From Pseudomonas sp. Root562 (GTDB lineage: Bacteria; Pseudomonadota; Gammaproteobacteria; Pseudomonadales; Pseudomonadaceae): a stretch of DNA of 64,000 nucleotides. Each line of letters starts with the position of its first letter. The first letter of the stretch is position 1. The translations under genes were made by a program, and so were the position numbers. Where the stretch lies: NCBI RefSeq assembly GCF_001427125.1, contig NZ_LMGK01000021.1, positions 210,138 to 274,137 of the forward strand. The letters run 5' to 3'. The notes beneath the pieces are model-generated. The model saw only the letters and a list, made by a program, of their open reading frames with translations, had not been told where the DNA came from and ran no database searches. Positions 43,236-52,526 of the stretch are shown here, one piece after another.

Positions 43236-44786
43236 TTACTTCATGCCCAACCTTTTGGCCATGCGCCCAAGATTCGCCCGATCCAAGCCTAGCTCACGGG
43301 CGGCACTGGCCCAGTTGTTGTTGTGCCGCTCCAGGCATGCGCCGATCAACTGGCGCTGATAATTCTCTGTCGCCTCGCGCAAATCACCCGTCACCAACGC
43401 CATCGCGGCGGCGGCCGGTTGCTCGGTAGTGGCTTCAATGCTGCCGTTGGGCAGGTCCAGGTCAGCAGCGCTCAAACTGAGAATCTTTGGCCGCTCTTTG
43501 CAGTTGCCCAGCGCCTTCAATGCGCTACGACCGATCAGGTGTTCCAGTTCCCGCACGTTACCGGGCCAGTCATAGGCGAGCAACGCAGCTTGGGCATCAC
43601 TATTGAGGCGCAAACTGTTGAGGCCCATGCGCGAGCGGTTCTGCTCGAGGAAGTAACCGCTGAGCAGCAGCACATCGCGGCCACGGTCACGCAGGGCTGG
43701 CACCAATAAAGGATAAACACTGAGGCGGTGATAGAAGTCGGCGCGATAGCGGCCGCTGCGCACTTCTTCGGCGAGATCGCGGTTGGTCGCTGCGATCAGG
43801 CGAACGTCGACCTGATGTTCCTTGTCCGAGCCCAATCGCTGCAACTGGCCGCTTTGCAGTACTCGGAGCAATTTGGCCTGTACCGTCAGTGAAAGCTCCC
43901 CAACTTCATCGAGAAACAATGTACCGCCATTGGCCAGTTCAAATTTGCCGCGACGATCACTCATCGCTCCGGTGAAGGCGCCGCGTACGTGGCCAAATAA
44001 TTCACTTTCCACCAGGGTGTCGGGCAGCGCGGCACAGTTGAGGCTGATGATCGGTTTGTCGGCCCGTGGCGAGGCCGCATGGATGGCTTGCGCCACCAGT
44101 TCCTTGCCGACTCCGGTTTCCCCGGTGATGAGCACAGTCAGGTCGCTGCCGCCCACCAGATTGATTTCTTCCACCAGCCGTTTCAGCGCTTTGCTCTGGC
44201 CGATCATTTCGCGGTTCTGCTGGCCGCTGGCCTGGCGATAGACCTCGGCGCGCTGATGTTCGTCTTCGACGCGATTGTTCAGGCGTTCAATGCGTTCGAC
44301 GGCATTGACCGTGGCGGCGGCGAGGCTGGCGAAGGCCTCGAGGGCGTCCAGTTCGATCGGTTCGAATTGCTCCGGGTCGAGGGCGTCCAAGGTCAGCAAG
44401 CCCCACGGGCGCTCATCGATAAGTAGCGGGCAACCCATGCAATCGTGGACTTCCAGATGGTCATCGAGGCCATCGACCAGACCGTCATACGGGTCGGGCA
44501 TGTCGCTGTCGGCGGCGAACCGTGTCGGGCCGCTGCTGCTCAGTAATGCTTCAAAGCGCGGGTGTTCGCTGACCTTGAAACGTCGGCCGAGGGTGTCGGT
44601 ACTCAACCCATCGACAGCCAGCGGGACCAGCCATTCACCATCGAGGCGCAGCAAGGCGGCGGCATCGCAGGGCAGCAGGGCGCGCATGGCTTCGAGCAGG
44701 CGCCGATAGCGCTCGCTTTCGGGCAGTTCGCGGGACAGGTCCGAGACCAGGGGCAGCAGGGCAGTAAGCAGGGATTTTGCAGTCAT
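43236..44786 (-). CDS. norR: Nitric oxide-sensing sigma54 activator NorR
   Basis: This 516-residue regulator has an N-terminal GAF domain that binds NO at a haem-free iron, an AAA+ domain with Walker A GETGVGKELVA and the sigma54-contact GAFTGA, and a C-terminal Fis-type helix-turn-helix (NWASAARELGLDRANLGRMA). Divergence from the flavohaemoglobin gene marks it as its activator (FhpR in P. aeruginosa). Two GT-N7-AC sites lie between the genes. Confidence 0.93.
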   Translation of the reverse strand: MTAKSLLTALLPLVSDLSRELPESERYRRLLEAMRALLPCDAAALLRLDGEWLVPLAVDGLSTDTLGRRFKVSEHPRFEALLSSSGPTRFAADSDMPDPYDGLVDGLDDHLEVHDCMGCPLLIDERPWGLLTLDALDPEQFEPIELDALEAFASLAAATVNAVERIERLNNRVEDEHQRAEVYRQASGQQNREMIGQSKALKRLVEEINLVGGSDLTVLITGETGVGKELVAQAIHAASPRADKPIISLNCAALPDTLVESELFGHVRGAFTGAMSDRRGKFELANGGTLFLDEVGELSLTVQAKLLRVLQSGQLQRLGSDKEHQVDVRLIAATNRDLAEEVRSGRYRADFYHRLSVYPLLVPALRDRGRDVLLLSGYFLEQNRSRMGLNSLRLNSDAQAALLAYDWPGNVRELEHLIGRSALKALGNCKERPKILSLSAADLDLPNGSIEATTEQPAAAAMALVTGDLREATENYQRQLIGACLERHNNNWASAARELGLDRANLGRMAKRLGMK

Positions 44787-44800
44787 AGTGACTCCATGTA

Positions 44801-44837
44801 GTCGGAGTGACTATAAGCCAGGCTGTGTCGTTCTGAC
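44801..44837. promoter_or_regulatory. Tandem NorR enhancer sites
   Basis: GTCGGAGTGAC (44801-44811) and GTCGTTCTGAC (44827-44837) both fit the NorR core GT-N7-AC, and the first sits in an AGTC-N5-GACT palindrome. They are 26 bp apart and 43-80 bp upstream of the sigma54-like element for hmp. NorR usually uses three sites; I see only two clear ones. Confidence 0.75.
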
Positions 44838-44877
44838 TATCATGTTTTCAAGTTATTGATTTATATGGATTAAATTG

Positions 44878-44894
44878 TTGGCACGGAACCTGAT
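44878..44894 (+). promoter_or_regulatory. Sigma54-type promoter for hmp (imperfect -12)
   Basis: TTGGCACGGAACCTGAT has the canonical -24 block TTGGCAC, with GG at 44880-44881. The -12 dinucleotide is GA (44892-44893) instead of GC. Position relative to the NorR sites and to the hmp start (48 bp downstream) supports it. Confidence 0.65.
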
Positions 44895-44941
44895 AAGCAT
44901 AGAGCAATAGTCAAGAAACCTTGTTGCTCAGGAGTCACTTT

Positions 44942-46123
44942 ATGCTTAGCGTCCAAGACCGTGCCATCGTCAAATCCACTGTGCCGCTGCTGGAAAGCGG
45001 TGGCGAAGCGCTGATCACCCACTTCTACCGCATGATGCTGTCCGAGTACCCGCAAGTCCGCCCGCTGTTCAACCAGGCCCACCAGGCCACGGGTGATCAG
45101 CCGCGTGCGCTGGCCAACGGTGTGCTGATGTACGCGCGCCATATCGACCAGCTCGACCAATTGGGCGATCTGGTGGCGAAGATCATCAACAAACACGTGG
45201 CCTTGCAGATTCTTCCGGAGCACTACCCGATTGTCGGCACCTGCCTGTTGCGCGCAATCGCCGAAGTGCTCGGCGAAGAAATCGCCACGCCGGAAGTGAT
45301 TGCGGCGTGGGGCGCGGCTTACGGTCAACTGGCGGACATCCTCATCGGTGCTGAAACCAGCATCTACGACCAAAAAGAGCAGGCACCGGGCGGCTGGCGT
45401 GGGGCGCGGGAATTCATCGTCGCGGCCAAGGTCGAGGAAAGCGCGGAAATCACCTCGTTCTACTTCGAACCGGTGGACAAAGGTTTGATTCTGGCAGCAG
45501 AGCCGGGTCAGTACATCGGCATGAAACTGATCCTCGATGGCGAAGAGATTCGCCGTAACTACTCGCTGTCGGCCCTGGCGAACAAAGGTCAATATCGCAT
45601 CAGCGTCAAGCGCGAGGCCGGTGGTCGTGCCTCCAACTTCCTGCATGATCAATTGCACGTGGGTTCGACCATTCAGCTGTTCCCGCCATCGGGCGAGTTC
45701 ACCCTGACCGCCAGCGACAAGCCGTTGGTGCTCATCAGCGGTGGCGTGGGCATCACCCCGACCCTGGCAATGCTCGAAGCGGCGTTGCAGACCCAGCGGC
45801 CGGTGCACTTCATCCACTGCGCGCGCAATGGCAGTGTTCACGCCTTCCGTGACTGGATCGACGGGCTGGCCGAGCGTCATCCGCAACTCAAGCGCTTTTA
45901 CTGCTATGCCGAAGACGACGGCGTGAGCCCGGCGGCGCACAAGGTTGGCTTGCTGAGTCAGGAACAGTTGGGCGAATGGCTGCCGCAGGAACGCGATGTG
46001 GATGCTTACTTCCTCGGGCCGAAAGGTTTCATGGCGGCGATCAAACGCCACCTCAAGGCCCTGGGTGTGCCGGAGAAGCAAAGCCGCTACGAGTTCTTCG
46101 GGCCGGCTGCGGCACTGGAGTGA
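44942..46123 (+). CDS. hmp: Flavohaemoglobin NO dioxygenase
   Basis: This 393-residue cytoplasmic enzyme converts NO and O2 to nitrate. The globin domain (about 1-140) has HFYRMMLSEYPQVRPLFNQA and the proximal-His region ALQILPEHYPIVG; the FAD domain has RRNYSLS; the NAD domain has LISGGVGITPTLAML and YFLGPKGFM. Also named fhp in Pseudomonas. ATG 44942 follows CAGGAG. Expression should depend on NorR, sigma54 and NO. Confidence 0.97.
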   Translation: MLSVQDRAIVKSTVPLLESGGEALITHFYRMMLSEYPQVRPLFNQAHQATGDQPRALANGVLMYARHIDQLDQLGDLVAKIINKHVALQILPEHYPIVGTCLLRAIAEVLGEEIATPEVIAAWGAAYGQLADILIGAETSIYDQKEQAPGGWRGAREFIVAAKVEESAEITSFYFEPVDKGLILAAEPGQYIGMKLILDGEEIRRNYSLSALANKGQYRISVKREAGGRASNFLHDQLHVGSTIQLFPPSGEFTLTASDKPLVLISGGVGITPTLAMLEAALQTQRPVHFIHCARNGSVHAFRDWIDGLAERHPQLKRFYCYAEDDGVSPAAHKVGLLSQEQLGEWLPQERDVDAYFLGPKGFMAAIKRHLKALGVPEKQSRYEFFGPAAALE

Positions 46124-46171
46124 GCGGTTTGGCGCGGTGAAGCAATCTCACCGCGTTGCCTTTACCTCGGT

Positions 46172-46281
46172 TGATCGTTCCCACGCTCTGCGTGGGAACG
46201 CCTCCACGGACGCTCTGCGTCCGCTTTATGGGACGCAGAGCGTCCTTTGCTGCGTTCCCAAGCAGAAGATGGGAACGATCA
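46172..46281. repeat. CGTTCCCACGCTCTGCGTGGGAACG-type intergenic repeat
   Basis: The 110-bp element begins TGATCGTTCCCA and ends with its complement TGGGAACGATCA. It contains inner hairpins CGTTCCCACG..CGTGGGAACG and GGACGCTCTGCGTCC. Elements of this kind are dispersed in P. fluorescens-group genomes; I know no function. Confidence 0.85.
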
Positions 46282-46384
46282 GTTAATCCCTTCTTAACCC
46301 GCTTATCGTCTATTCCCCCGGCATCCCCCGGCTCGCGTCCAGCGTGTAGACTGGCGGTTAATCGATATCTTCAAGGGAAACGCG

Positions 46385-46894
46385 ATGAGCGAGGAAACAA
46401 TGCGGTTGGGGCGTGAACGGCGCTTTCTGGTATTGCTGGGCATCATCTGCCTGGCGCTGATCGGCGGTGCGCTGTACATGCAAATCGTACTGGGCGAGGC
46501 GCCATGCCCGCTGTGCATTCTGCAGCGTTATGCGTTGCTGTTGATCGCGATCTTTGCCTTTGTCGGTGCAGCCATGCGCAACCGTCGCAGCATCACGGTG
46601 TTTGAAACCCTGGTGGTGATTTGCGCCCTGGCAGGCGTCGGCGTAGCGGGGCATCACGTCTATACGCAGTTCTACCCGGCGGTCAGTTGTGGCGTCGATG
46701 TGTTGCAGCCGATAGTCGACGACTTGCCCCTGGCGAAGATTTTCCCGCTGGGCTTCCAGGTCGACGGCTTCTGCTCCACGCCGTACCCGCCGATTCTCGG
46801 TTTGTCGTTGGCGCAATGGGCTTTGGTTGCCTTTGTGCTGGTGGTGATACTGGTGCCGCTGCTGACCATACGTAACCGCAAAGCGCTGCGCTGA
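46385..46894 (+). CDS. dsbB: Disulfide bond formation protein DsbB
   Basis: This 169-residue inner-membrane protein reoxidises DsbA and passes electrons to ubiquinone. It has four TM helices and both cysteine pairs: CPLC after the first helix, and C in AVSCGVD and GFCSTPYPP in the large periplasmic loop. The first ATG, after CAAGGGAAACGCG, gives normal length. Confidence 0.95.
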   Translation: MSEETMRLGRERRFLVLLGIICLALIGGALYMQIVLGEAPCPLCILQRYALLLIAIFAFVGAAMRNRRSITVFETLVVICALAGVGVAGHHVYTQFYPAVSCGVDVLQPIVDDLPLAKIFPLGFQVDGFCSTPYPPILGLSLAQWALVAFVLVVILVPLLTIRNRKALR

Positions 46895-46900
46895 GATTAA

Positions 46901-46941
46901 AAAAACGCCCCGGTCCTCGCAGAGAGGGCCGGGGCGTTTTT
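46901..46941 (+). terminator. Intrinsic terminator after dsbB
   Basis: AAAAACGCCCCGG and CCGGGGCGTTTTT pair over 13 bp around a 15-base loop, ending in a T run. Confidence 0.9.
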
Positions 46942-47699
46942 GTGTTTTCAGGGGGTGGCTGAAAAGTCCCTGACAGGGCGCAAGCAGAGGTGCGATACGT
47001 GTGCGACATGTTGTCACAGCTTTTGTGTCGCAGTGGCCTTCAAGGCTGCGGATTGGCACGCGGTCCGGCAATGAAATTGGTCTGTTTCGCAGTGTGTCGA
47101 CTTTGCCCGCCATCCGGCTGGAGCAGGCAGTTTTAACAGGCTCTGGCGATTTGCCAGAGCCCTTGTCATCTGGGGGCTTGGGCCAGATCGAGCATCGCCG
47201 CCAAAGCGCTGAAGCTGTCTGAATCGCGGGTGGTAGACCTACAAATTTTGGTGTTTTTGTTGAGAATCAATTTCGATAAGATGCGCCACTTTTACGAATT
47301 TGGCGAAGCATTGTTGCGGCTCGGGATATAAATTATTTCGGGATGAGACATGGTTTAAAAAACGCTACATAACTACAATCGCCCGCACTGAATTCCCGGC
47401 GCTGCTCACCCTCGCGAGGTGCTTGAGCAGAATCAGGGTGTCGAGAGGCCGGGCGGCTTCATGCGACTCCCAGGTGTCGGTGCCTCCAACTATCCGCACC
47501 AAATGGAATTGGTCTGTAACAAGGCCTTTGACCACGAATTCGAATAAGAACTCACCGCTGGCCCAGGATTTGTCGAAACGCGTCTGACGCTCGACGGGCA
47601 AGCCCTTATTCAATCCAAGAAAATGCCAACCCTTGGCAGGGTGAAGTGTTGGCGATCAAAACCCAACTGCATTGCGCAAGCTGCTTTAGAGGTCGTGAG
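46942..47699. other. Long dsbB-cyoA intergenic region
   Basis: About 760 bp without a gene I can support. It contains a 9-bp hairpin (GGCTCTGGC-GATTT-GCCAGAGCC, 47139-47161), a possible Fur box (47259-47277), an AT-rich stretch 47240-47370 likely to hold the cyo promoter, and a minus-strand open frame at 47365-47613. That frame reads protein-like (e.g. LVTDQFHLVRIVGGTDTWE) but lacks an ATG and could be a gene relic. Confidence 0.5.
47259..47277. promoter_or_regulatory. Possible Fur box upstream of cyoA
   Basis: GTTGAGAATCAATTTCGAT agrees with a strong Fur site (AATGAGAATCATTATCATT) at about 13 of 19 places. cyo genes of P. aeruginosa rise in iron starvation, so Fur control would make sense, but the match is imperfect and far (over 400 bp) from cyoA. 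Confidence 0.35.
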
Positions 47700-48635
47700 A
47701 TGAGTAAAAACAGGTACCCCAGACTACTAGGCTTATTGCCGCTGCTCGGCACGTTGTTGCTGGGAGGCTGCAACATGACCTTGCTCAATCCCACGGGCCA
47801 GGTCGGCCTGGAACAGAAAAACCTGATCATCACCGCAACGCTGCTGATGCTGTTGGTCGTGGTTCCGGTCATCGTCATGACCTTCCTGTTCGCCTGGAAA
47901 TACCGCGCGTCCAACACCAAGGCGACCTACACGCCTAAATGGAACCACTCCACCAAGATCGAGATCGCGGTGTGGACTGTTCCCGTGTTGATCATCATTG
48001 CCCTGGGTTACATCACCTACAAGTCGACCCACGAGCTGGACCCTTATCGTCCGATCGAATCCGACGTGAAGCCTGTGACCATCGAAGTGGTCGCACTGGA
48101 CTGGAAGTGGCTGTTCATCTACCCGGAACAAGGCATTGCCACGGTCAACAAGATCGTGTTCCCGGCGCACACGCCAATCAACTTCAAGATCACCTCCGAC
48201 GCCGTGATGAACTCGTTCTTCATCCCGGGCCTGGGTGGCCAGATCTACGCGATGGCGGGCATGCAGACCAAGCTGCACCTGATCGCCGACCGCAACGCTG
48301 AAATGGAAGGCATCTCCGCCAACTACAGCGGCGCCGGTTTCACCGGTATGAAATTCAAAGCGATCGCAACTTCCCAGGAAGAATTCGACGCCTGGGTAAG
48401 TGAAGTCAAAAAGGCACCTAAACAGCTTGAACAAGCTGAATACGCAGCCCTTTCCAAGCAGAGCCAGAACAACCCAGTCGAGCTCTACTCCTCGGTTACG
48501 CCGAACCTGTTCCAGATCATCGTCGACAAGTACGAAGGCATGAAACCGGGTCCTAAGGTGAAGCACGAGAAGAAAGAGAAAGAAGTGGCCGCTACGGACA
48601 TGAACTCGCATTCAGCTGCCGGGGCAGAGGAGTAA
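47700..48635 (+). CDS. cyoA: Cytochrome bo3 ubiquinol oxidase subunit II
   Basis: This 311-residue subunit has a lipoprotein signal (LLPLLGTLLLGGC), two TM helices (about 40-62 and 85-105) and a periplasmic cupredoxin domain without the CuA ligands, as in quinol oxidases (WKWLFIYPEQGIATVN). It helps bind ubiquinol. ATG 47700 is used rather than the upstream in-frame start, which would hide the lipobox. First gene of cyoABCDE; cyoB starts 3 bp after it. Confidence 0.96.
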   Translation: MSKNRYPRLLGLLPLLGTLLLGGCNMTLLNPTGQVGLEQKNLIITATLLMLLVVVPVIVMTFLFAWKYRASNTKATYTPKWNHSTKIEIAVWTVPVLIIIALGYITYKSTHELDPYRPIESDVKPVTIEVVALDWKWLFIYPEQGIATVNKIVFPAHTPINFKITSDAVMNSFFIPGLGGQIYAMAGMQTKLHLIADRNAEMEGISANYSGAGFTGMKFKAIATSQEEFDAWVSEVKKAPKQLEQAEYAALSKQSQNNPVELYSSVTPNLFQIIVDKYEGMKPGPKVKHEKKEKEVAATDMNSHSAAGAEE

Positions 48636-48638
48636 ACG

Positions 48639-50669
48639 ATGTTTGGTAAATTAAGTTGGGAAGCGGTCCCGTTCCACGAACCGATCGTGATGGTGACCAT
48701 CGCCATGATCGCGCTCGGTGGTCTGGCACTGTTCGCTGCAATCACCTACTTCAAGAAGTGGACCTACTTGTGGACCGAGTGGCTGACGTCGGTCGACCAC
48801 AAGAAAATCGGCGTGATGTACATCATCGTCGCCATGGTCATGCTGCTGCGCGGCTTTGCCGACGCCATCATGATGCGTACCCAGCTGGCCATGGCCACCG
48901 AGGGTTCGCCTGGCTACCTGCCACCTGAACACTATGACCAGATCTTCACCGCTCACGGTGTGATCATGATCATCTTCATGGCGATGCCATTCTTCACCGG
49001 CCTGATGAACCTTGCAGTGCCGCTGCAGATCGGCGCGCGTGACGTTGCCTTCCCGTTCCTGAACTCCCTGAGTTTCTGGCTGCTGGTATCGGGCGTAGTG
49101 CTGATCAACCTGTCCCTGGGCGTCGGCGAATTCGCCAAGACCGGTTGGGTTGCCTATCCGCCGCTGTCGGGCCTGCAATACAGCCCGGGCGTGGGGATGG
49201 ATTACTACATCTGGGCGCTACAGCTATCCGGGTTAGGTACGACACTGACGGGGGTCAACTTCCTGGCCACCGTGCTGAAAATGCGTACCCCTGGCATGAA
49301 GCTGATGGACATGCCGATCTTCACCTGGACCTGCACCTGGGCGAACGTTCTGATCGTAGCTTCGTTCCCGATCCTGACCGCTACCCTGGCTCTGCTGACG
49401 CTTGACCGTTACATGGATTTCCACATTTTCACCAATGAACTTGGTGGCAATCCAATGATGTACGTCAACCTGTTCTGGGCCTGGGGTCACCCTGAGGTGT
49501 ACATCCTGATCCTGCCGGCATTCGGCATTTTCTCGGAAGTCATCTCTGCCTTCACCGGCAAGAAACTGTTCGGCCACCACTCGATGATCTACGCCTCGGG
49601 CGCGATCTCGGTACTGGGCTTCATGGTTTGGCTGCACCACTTCTTCACCATGGGCTCGGGTGCGAGCGTCAACGCCTTCTTCGGTCTGGCGACGATGCTG
49701 ATTTCCATCCCGACGGGTGTGAAGCTGTTCAACTGGCTGTTCACCATTTACCAGGGCCGTCTGCGTTTCACCAGCCAGGTGCTGTGGACCCTGGGCTTCA
49801 TGGTGACCTTCGCCATCGGCGGCATGACCGGCGTACTGCTGGCCATTCCGGGTGCCGACTTCGTTCTGCACAACAGCCTGTTCGTGATCGCGCACTTCCA
49901 CAACGTGATCATCGGCGGTGCGGTATTCGGTTACATCGCAGGTTTCGCGTTCTACTTCCCGAAAGCGTTCGGCTTCAAGCTGCACGAAGGCTGGGGTAAA
50001 GCAGCGTTCTGGTTCTGGATCTCGGGCTTCTTCGTCGCGTTCATGCCGCTCTATGCACTGGGCTTCATGGGCATGACCCGTCGTCTGAACGCCACCACCA
50101 ACCCTGAGTGGGTGCCGTACCTGTACGTCGCCATGTTCGGTGCGGTGATGATCGCTTTCGGTATCGCCTGCCAACTGATCCAGCTGTACGTCAGTGTGCG
50201 TGACCGCAACAAGCCAGAGAACATGTGCGAACACGGTGACCCGTGGAATGCCCACACGCTGGAATGGTCGACCTCGTCGCCACCACCGTTCTACAACTTC
50301 GCCGTGCTGCCTAAGGCTGACTGCATCGACCCGTTCACCGAAGCCAAGGAAAACGGCACCGCGTACAAGGCTCCGGCCAAGTACGAGCCGATCCACATGC
50401 CAAACAACACCGCCACCGGTGTGGTCATGGGTGCTCTGTTGACCGTGTTCGGTTTCGCCATGATCTGGCACATCTGGTGGTTGGCCATCGCCAGCCTGGT
50501 AGGCACTGTCGTCTACTTCGCGATCCACGCTGCACGTGATGACCAGGGCTATATGGTCCCGGTTGAAACGATCGAGCGCATCGAAGCCGAGCAGCACAAG
50601 CGTCTGGTCGCGGCAGGGAAAATCCCGGCCACCGCCACCCGTGTTGAAACCTCGTTGGAACAGGCTTAA
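48639..50669 (+). CDS. cyoB: Cytochrome bo3 ubiquinol oxidase subunit I
   Basis: This 676-residue, about 15-helix catalytic subunit carries haem b, haem o3 and CuB. The CuB/crosslink motif WAWGHPEVYILILPAFG and the His pair in WLHHFFTMG are visible, together with IAHFHNV binding the haems. It reduces O2 to water and pumps protons. Length equals that of CyoB. Confidence 0.98.
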   Translation: MFGKLSWEAVPFHEPIVMVTIAMIALGGLALFAAITYFKKWTYLWTEWLTSVDHKKIGVMYIIVAMVMLLRGFADAIMMRTQLAMATEGSPGYLPPEHYDQIFTAHGVIMIIFMAMPFFTGLMNLAVPLQIGARDVAFPFLNSLSFWLLVSGVVLINLSLGVGEFAKTGWVAYPPLSGLQYSPGVGMDYYIWALQLSGLGTTLTGVNFLATVLKMRTPGMKLMDMPIFTWTCTWANVLIVASFPILTATLALLTLDRYMDFHIFTNELGGNPMMYVNLFWAWGHPEVYILILPAFGIFSEVISAFTGKKLFGHHSMIYASGAISVLGFMVWLHHFFTMGSGASVNAFFGLATMLISIPTGVKLFNWLFTIYQGRLRFTSQVLWTLGFMVTFAIGGMTGVLLAIPGADFVLHNSLFVIAHFHNVIIGGAVFGYIAGFAFYFPKAFGFKLHEGWGKAAFWFWISGFFVAFMPLYALGFMGMTRRLNATTNPEWVPYLYVAMFGAVMIAFGIACQLIQLYVSVRDRNKPENMCEHGDPWNAHTLEWSTSSPPPFYNFAVLPKADCIDPFTEAKENGTAYKAPAKYEPIHMPNNTATGVVMGALLTVFGFAMIWHIWWLAIASLVGTVVYFAIHAARDDQGYMVPVETIERIEAEQHKRLVAAGKIPATATRVETSLEQA

Positions 50670-50672
50670 ACC

Positions 50673-51293
50673 ATGTCGAATTTAGTGACCAATGTTGGAC
50701 ACGCCCATGGTGACCATGGGCACGATGACCACCACGACTCGGGCGAGATGACCGTATACGGTTTCTGGCTCTACCTGATGACCGACTGCATTCTGTTTGC
50801 ATCGATCTTTGCGGTATACGCGGTACTGGTTAACAACGTAGCGGGTGGCCCGTCGGGCCACGACATTTTCGAACTGCCATACGTGCTGGGCGAAACCGCT
50901 CTGCTGTTGTTCAGTTCGATCACCTACGGCTTCGCCATGCTGGCGTTGTACAAGGGCAACAAGAAGGCGGTACTGACCTGGCTGGGCATGACCTTCCTGT
51001 TGGGTGCAGGCTTTATCGCGATGGAGATCAACGAGTTCCACATCTTGATCTCCGAAGGCTACGGCCCTAGCCGTTCAGGCTTCCTGTCCGCGTTCTTTAC
51101 CCTGGTCGGTACTCACGGTCTGCACGTCTCCGCCGGTTTGATCTGGATGGCGATCATGATGTATCAGGTGCAGAAAAAGGGCCTGACGTCGACCAACAAG
51201 ACTCGCCTGAGCTGCCTGAGCCTGTTCTGGCACTTCCTGGACGTGGTCTGGATCTGCGTTTTCACCGTTGTCTACCTGATGGGGACCCTGTAA
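50673..51293 (+). CDS. cyoC: Cytochrome bo3 ubiquinol oxidase subunit III
   Basis: This 206-residue subunit has five TM helices and the subunit III pattern GFWLYLMTDCILFASIFAVY and HGLHVSAGLIWM, with WHFLDVVWICVF near the end. The N-terminus is His-rich (HAHGDHGHDDHHD). It supports subunit I. Its stop overlaps the cyoD start. Confidence 0.97.
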   Translation: MSNLVTNVGHAHGDHGHDDHHDSGEMTVYGFWLYLMTDCILFASIFAVYAVLVNNVAGGPSGHDIFELPYVLGETALLLFSSITYGFAMLALYKGNKKAVLTWLGMTFLLGAGFIAMEINEFHILISEGYGPSRSGFLSAFFTLVGTHGLHVSAGLIWMAIMMYQVQKKGLTSTNKTRLSCLSLFWHFLDVVWICVFTVVYLMGTL

Positions 51294-51628
51294 TGGCTAA
51301 TGCACACTCCCATGACAGCCATGATGCTGGCCACGGCAGCGTCAAGTCGTACGCCATCGGCTTCATCCTGTCGGTGATCCTGACCGTCATCCCGTTCGGT
51401 CTGGTGATGTACCCGAGCCTGCCGAAGGCCACCACGCTGGCAATCGTTCTGCTGTTCGCAGTGATCCAGGTGATCGTTCACCTGTATTACTTCCTGCACC
51501 TGGACCGTTCCATCGCGCAGCGTAACAACGTGATCGCCTTCGTCTTCACGGCGATTGTAATCGTGCTGCTGGTTGGCCTGTCGCTGTGGATCATGTTCAG
51601 CATCCACACGTACATGATGGCGAAGTGA
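51293..51628 (+). CDS. cyoD: Cytochrome bo3 ubiquinol oxidase subunit IV
   Basis: This 111-residue subunit has three TM helices (about 20-40, 46-66 and 80-102) and a His-rich N-terminus (HSHDSHDAGHG). VIVHLYYFLHLDRS is typical. It aids assembly of the CuB site. It overlaps cyoC by 1 bp and is followed by cyoE after 10 bp. Confidence 0.96.
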   Translation: MANAHSHDSHDAGHGSVKSYAIGFILSVILTVIPFGLVMYPSLPKATTLAIVLLFAVIQVIVHLYYFLHLDRSIAQRNNVIAFVFTAIVIVLLVGLSLWIMFSIHTYMMAK

Positions 51629-51638
51629 GGTAGACCCG

Positions 51639-52526
51639 ATGTCGCTCAAGCACTTTATCCAAATCACCAAACCGGGGATCATTTTCGGTAACGTGCTTTC
51701 TGTGGCAGGCGGGTTTTTCCTGGCCTCGAAAGGGCATGTCGATCTGGCCGTGTTTCTGGCAGCCATGATCGGCACGTCCCTGGTCGTCGCCTCCGGTTGC
51801 GTCTTCAACAACTGCATCGACCGCGACATCGACATCAAGATGGAACGCACCAAGAACCGGGTGCTGGTCCAGGGCCTCATCTCCCTGAAACTGGCCCTGA
51901 TCTATGCGACCGTCCTGGGTGTTCTCGGCGTTGCGTTGTTGTACAAGGTGGCCAACCCGTTGGCCGCTCTGTTCGCCGTCATCGGCTTCGTGATCTACGT
52001 CGGCTTCTACAGCCTGTACCTCAAGCGCAAGTCGGTTCACGGCACGCTGGTGGGCAGTCTGTCGGGCGCCATGCCGCCGGTGATCGGCTACGTCGCGGTG
52101 AGCAACACCTTCGACATGGCCGCGCTGACCCTGCTGGTGATGTTCAGCCTGTGGCAGATGCCGCATTCCTACGCCATCGCGATCTTCCGCTTCAACGATT
52201 ACCTGGCCGCATCGATTCCGGTGCTGCCCGTGAAGCGCGGGATCGAAGTGGCCAAGAAGCACATCCTGCTCTACATCCTGGCCTTCCTCGTGGCGACCCT
52301 GATGCTGACCTTCAGCGGCTACGCCGGCATGAGCTACCTCGCCGTCGCCGCAGCCATGGGCATGTACTGGTTGTACATGGCCTGGACCGGCTACAAGGCA
52401 GTGGATGACACGGTCTGGGCACGCAAGCTGTTCGTGTTCTCGATCTTCACCATTACCGCATTGAGCGTGATGATGTCCCTGGACTTCAAAGTGCCGGCAG
52501 AGCTGTTGCTGACGTACGCGCCTTAA
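51639..52526 (+). CDS. cyoE: Protohaem IX farnesyltransferase
   Basis: This 295-residue UbiA-type membrane enzyme makes haem O from protohaem for CyoB. The Asp-rich motif NNCIDRDIDIKMERTKNR and the second loop YLKRKSVHGTLVGSLSGAMP are clear, with about eight TM helices. It closes the cyo operon and is followed by a terminator. Confidence 0.97.
   Translation: MSLKHFIQITKPGIIFGNVLSVAGGFFLASKGHVDLAVFLAAMIGTSLVVASGCVFNNCIDRDIDIKMERTKNRVLVQGLISLKLALIYATVLGVLGVALLYKVANPLAALFAVIGFVIYVGFYSLYLKRKSVHGTLVGSLSGAMPPVIGYVAVSNTFDMAALTLLVMFSLWQMPHSYAIAIFRFNDYLAASIPVLPVKRGIEVAKKHILLYILAFLVATLMLTFSGYAGMSYLAVAAAMGMYWLYMAWTGYKAVDDTVWARKLFVFSIFTITALSVMMSLDFKVPAELLLTYAP

Noticed and set aside
46172..46281. Repeated CGTTCCCACG hairpins as a CRISPR or attachment site
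   Set aside because: They are nested inverted repeats without regular spacers, of a known dispersed intergenic type.
47365..47613. 82-codon minus-strand ORF before cyoA
   Set aside because: Starts with TTG, no ribosome site, no recognised family; kept only as a possible relic in the intergenic entry.
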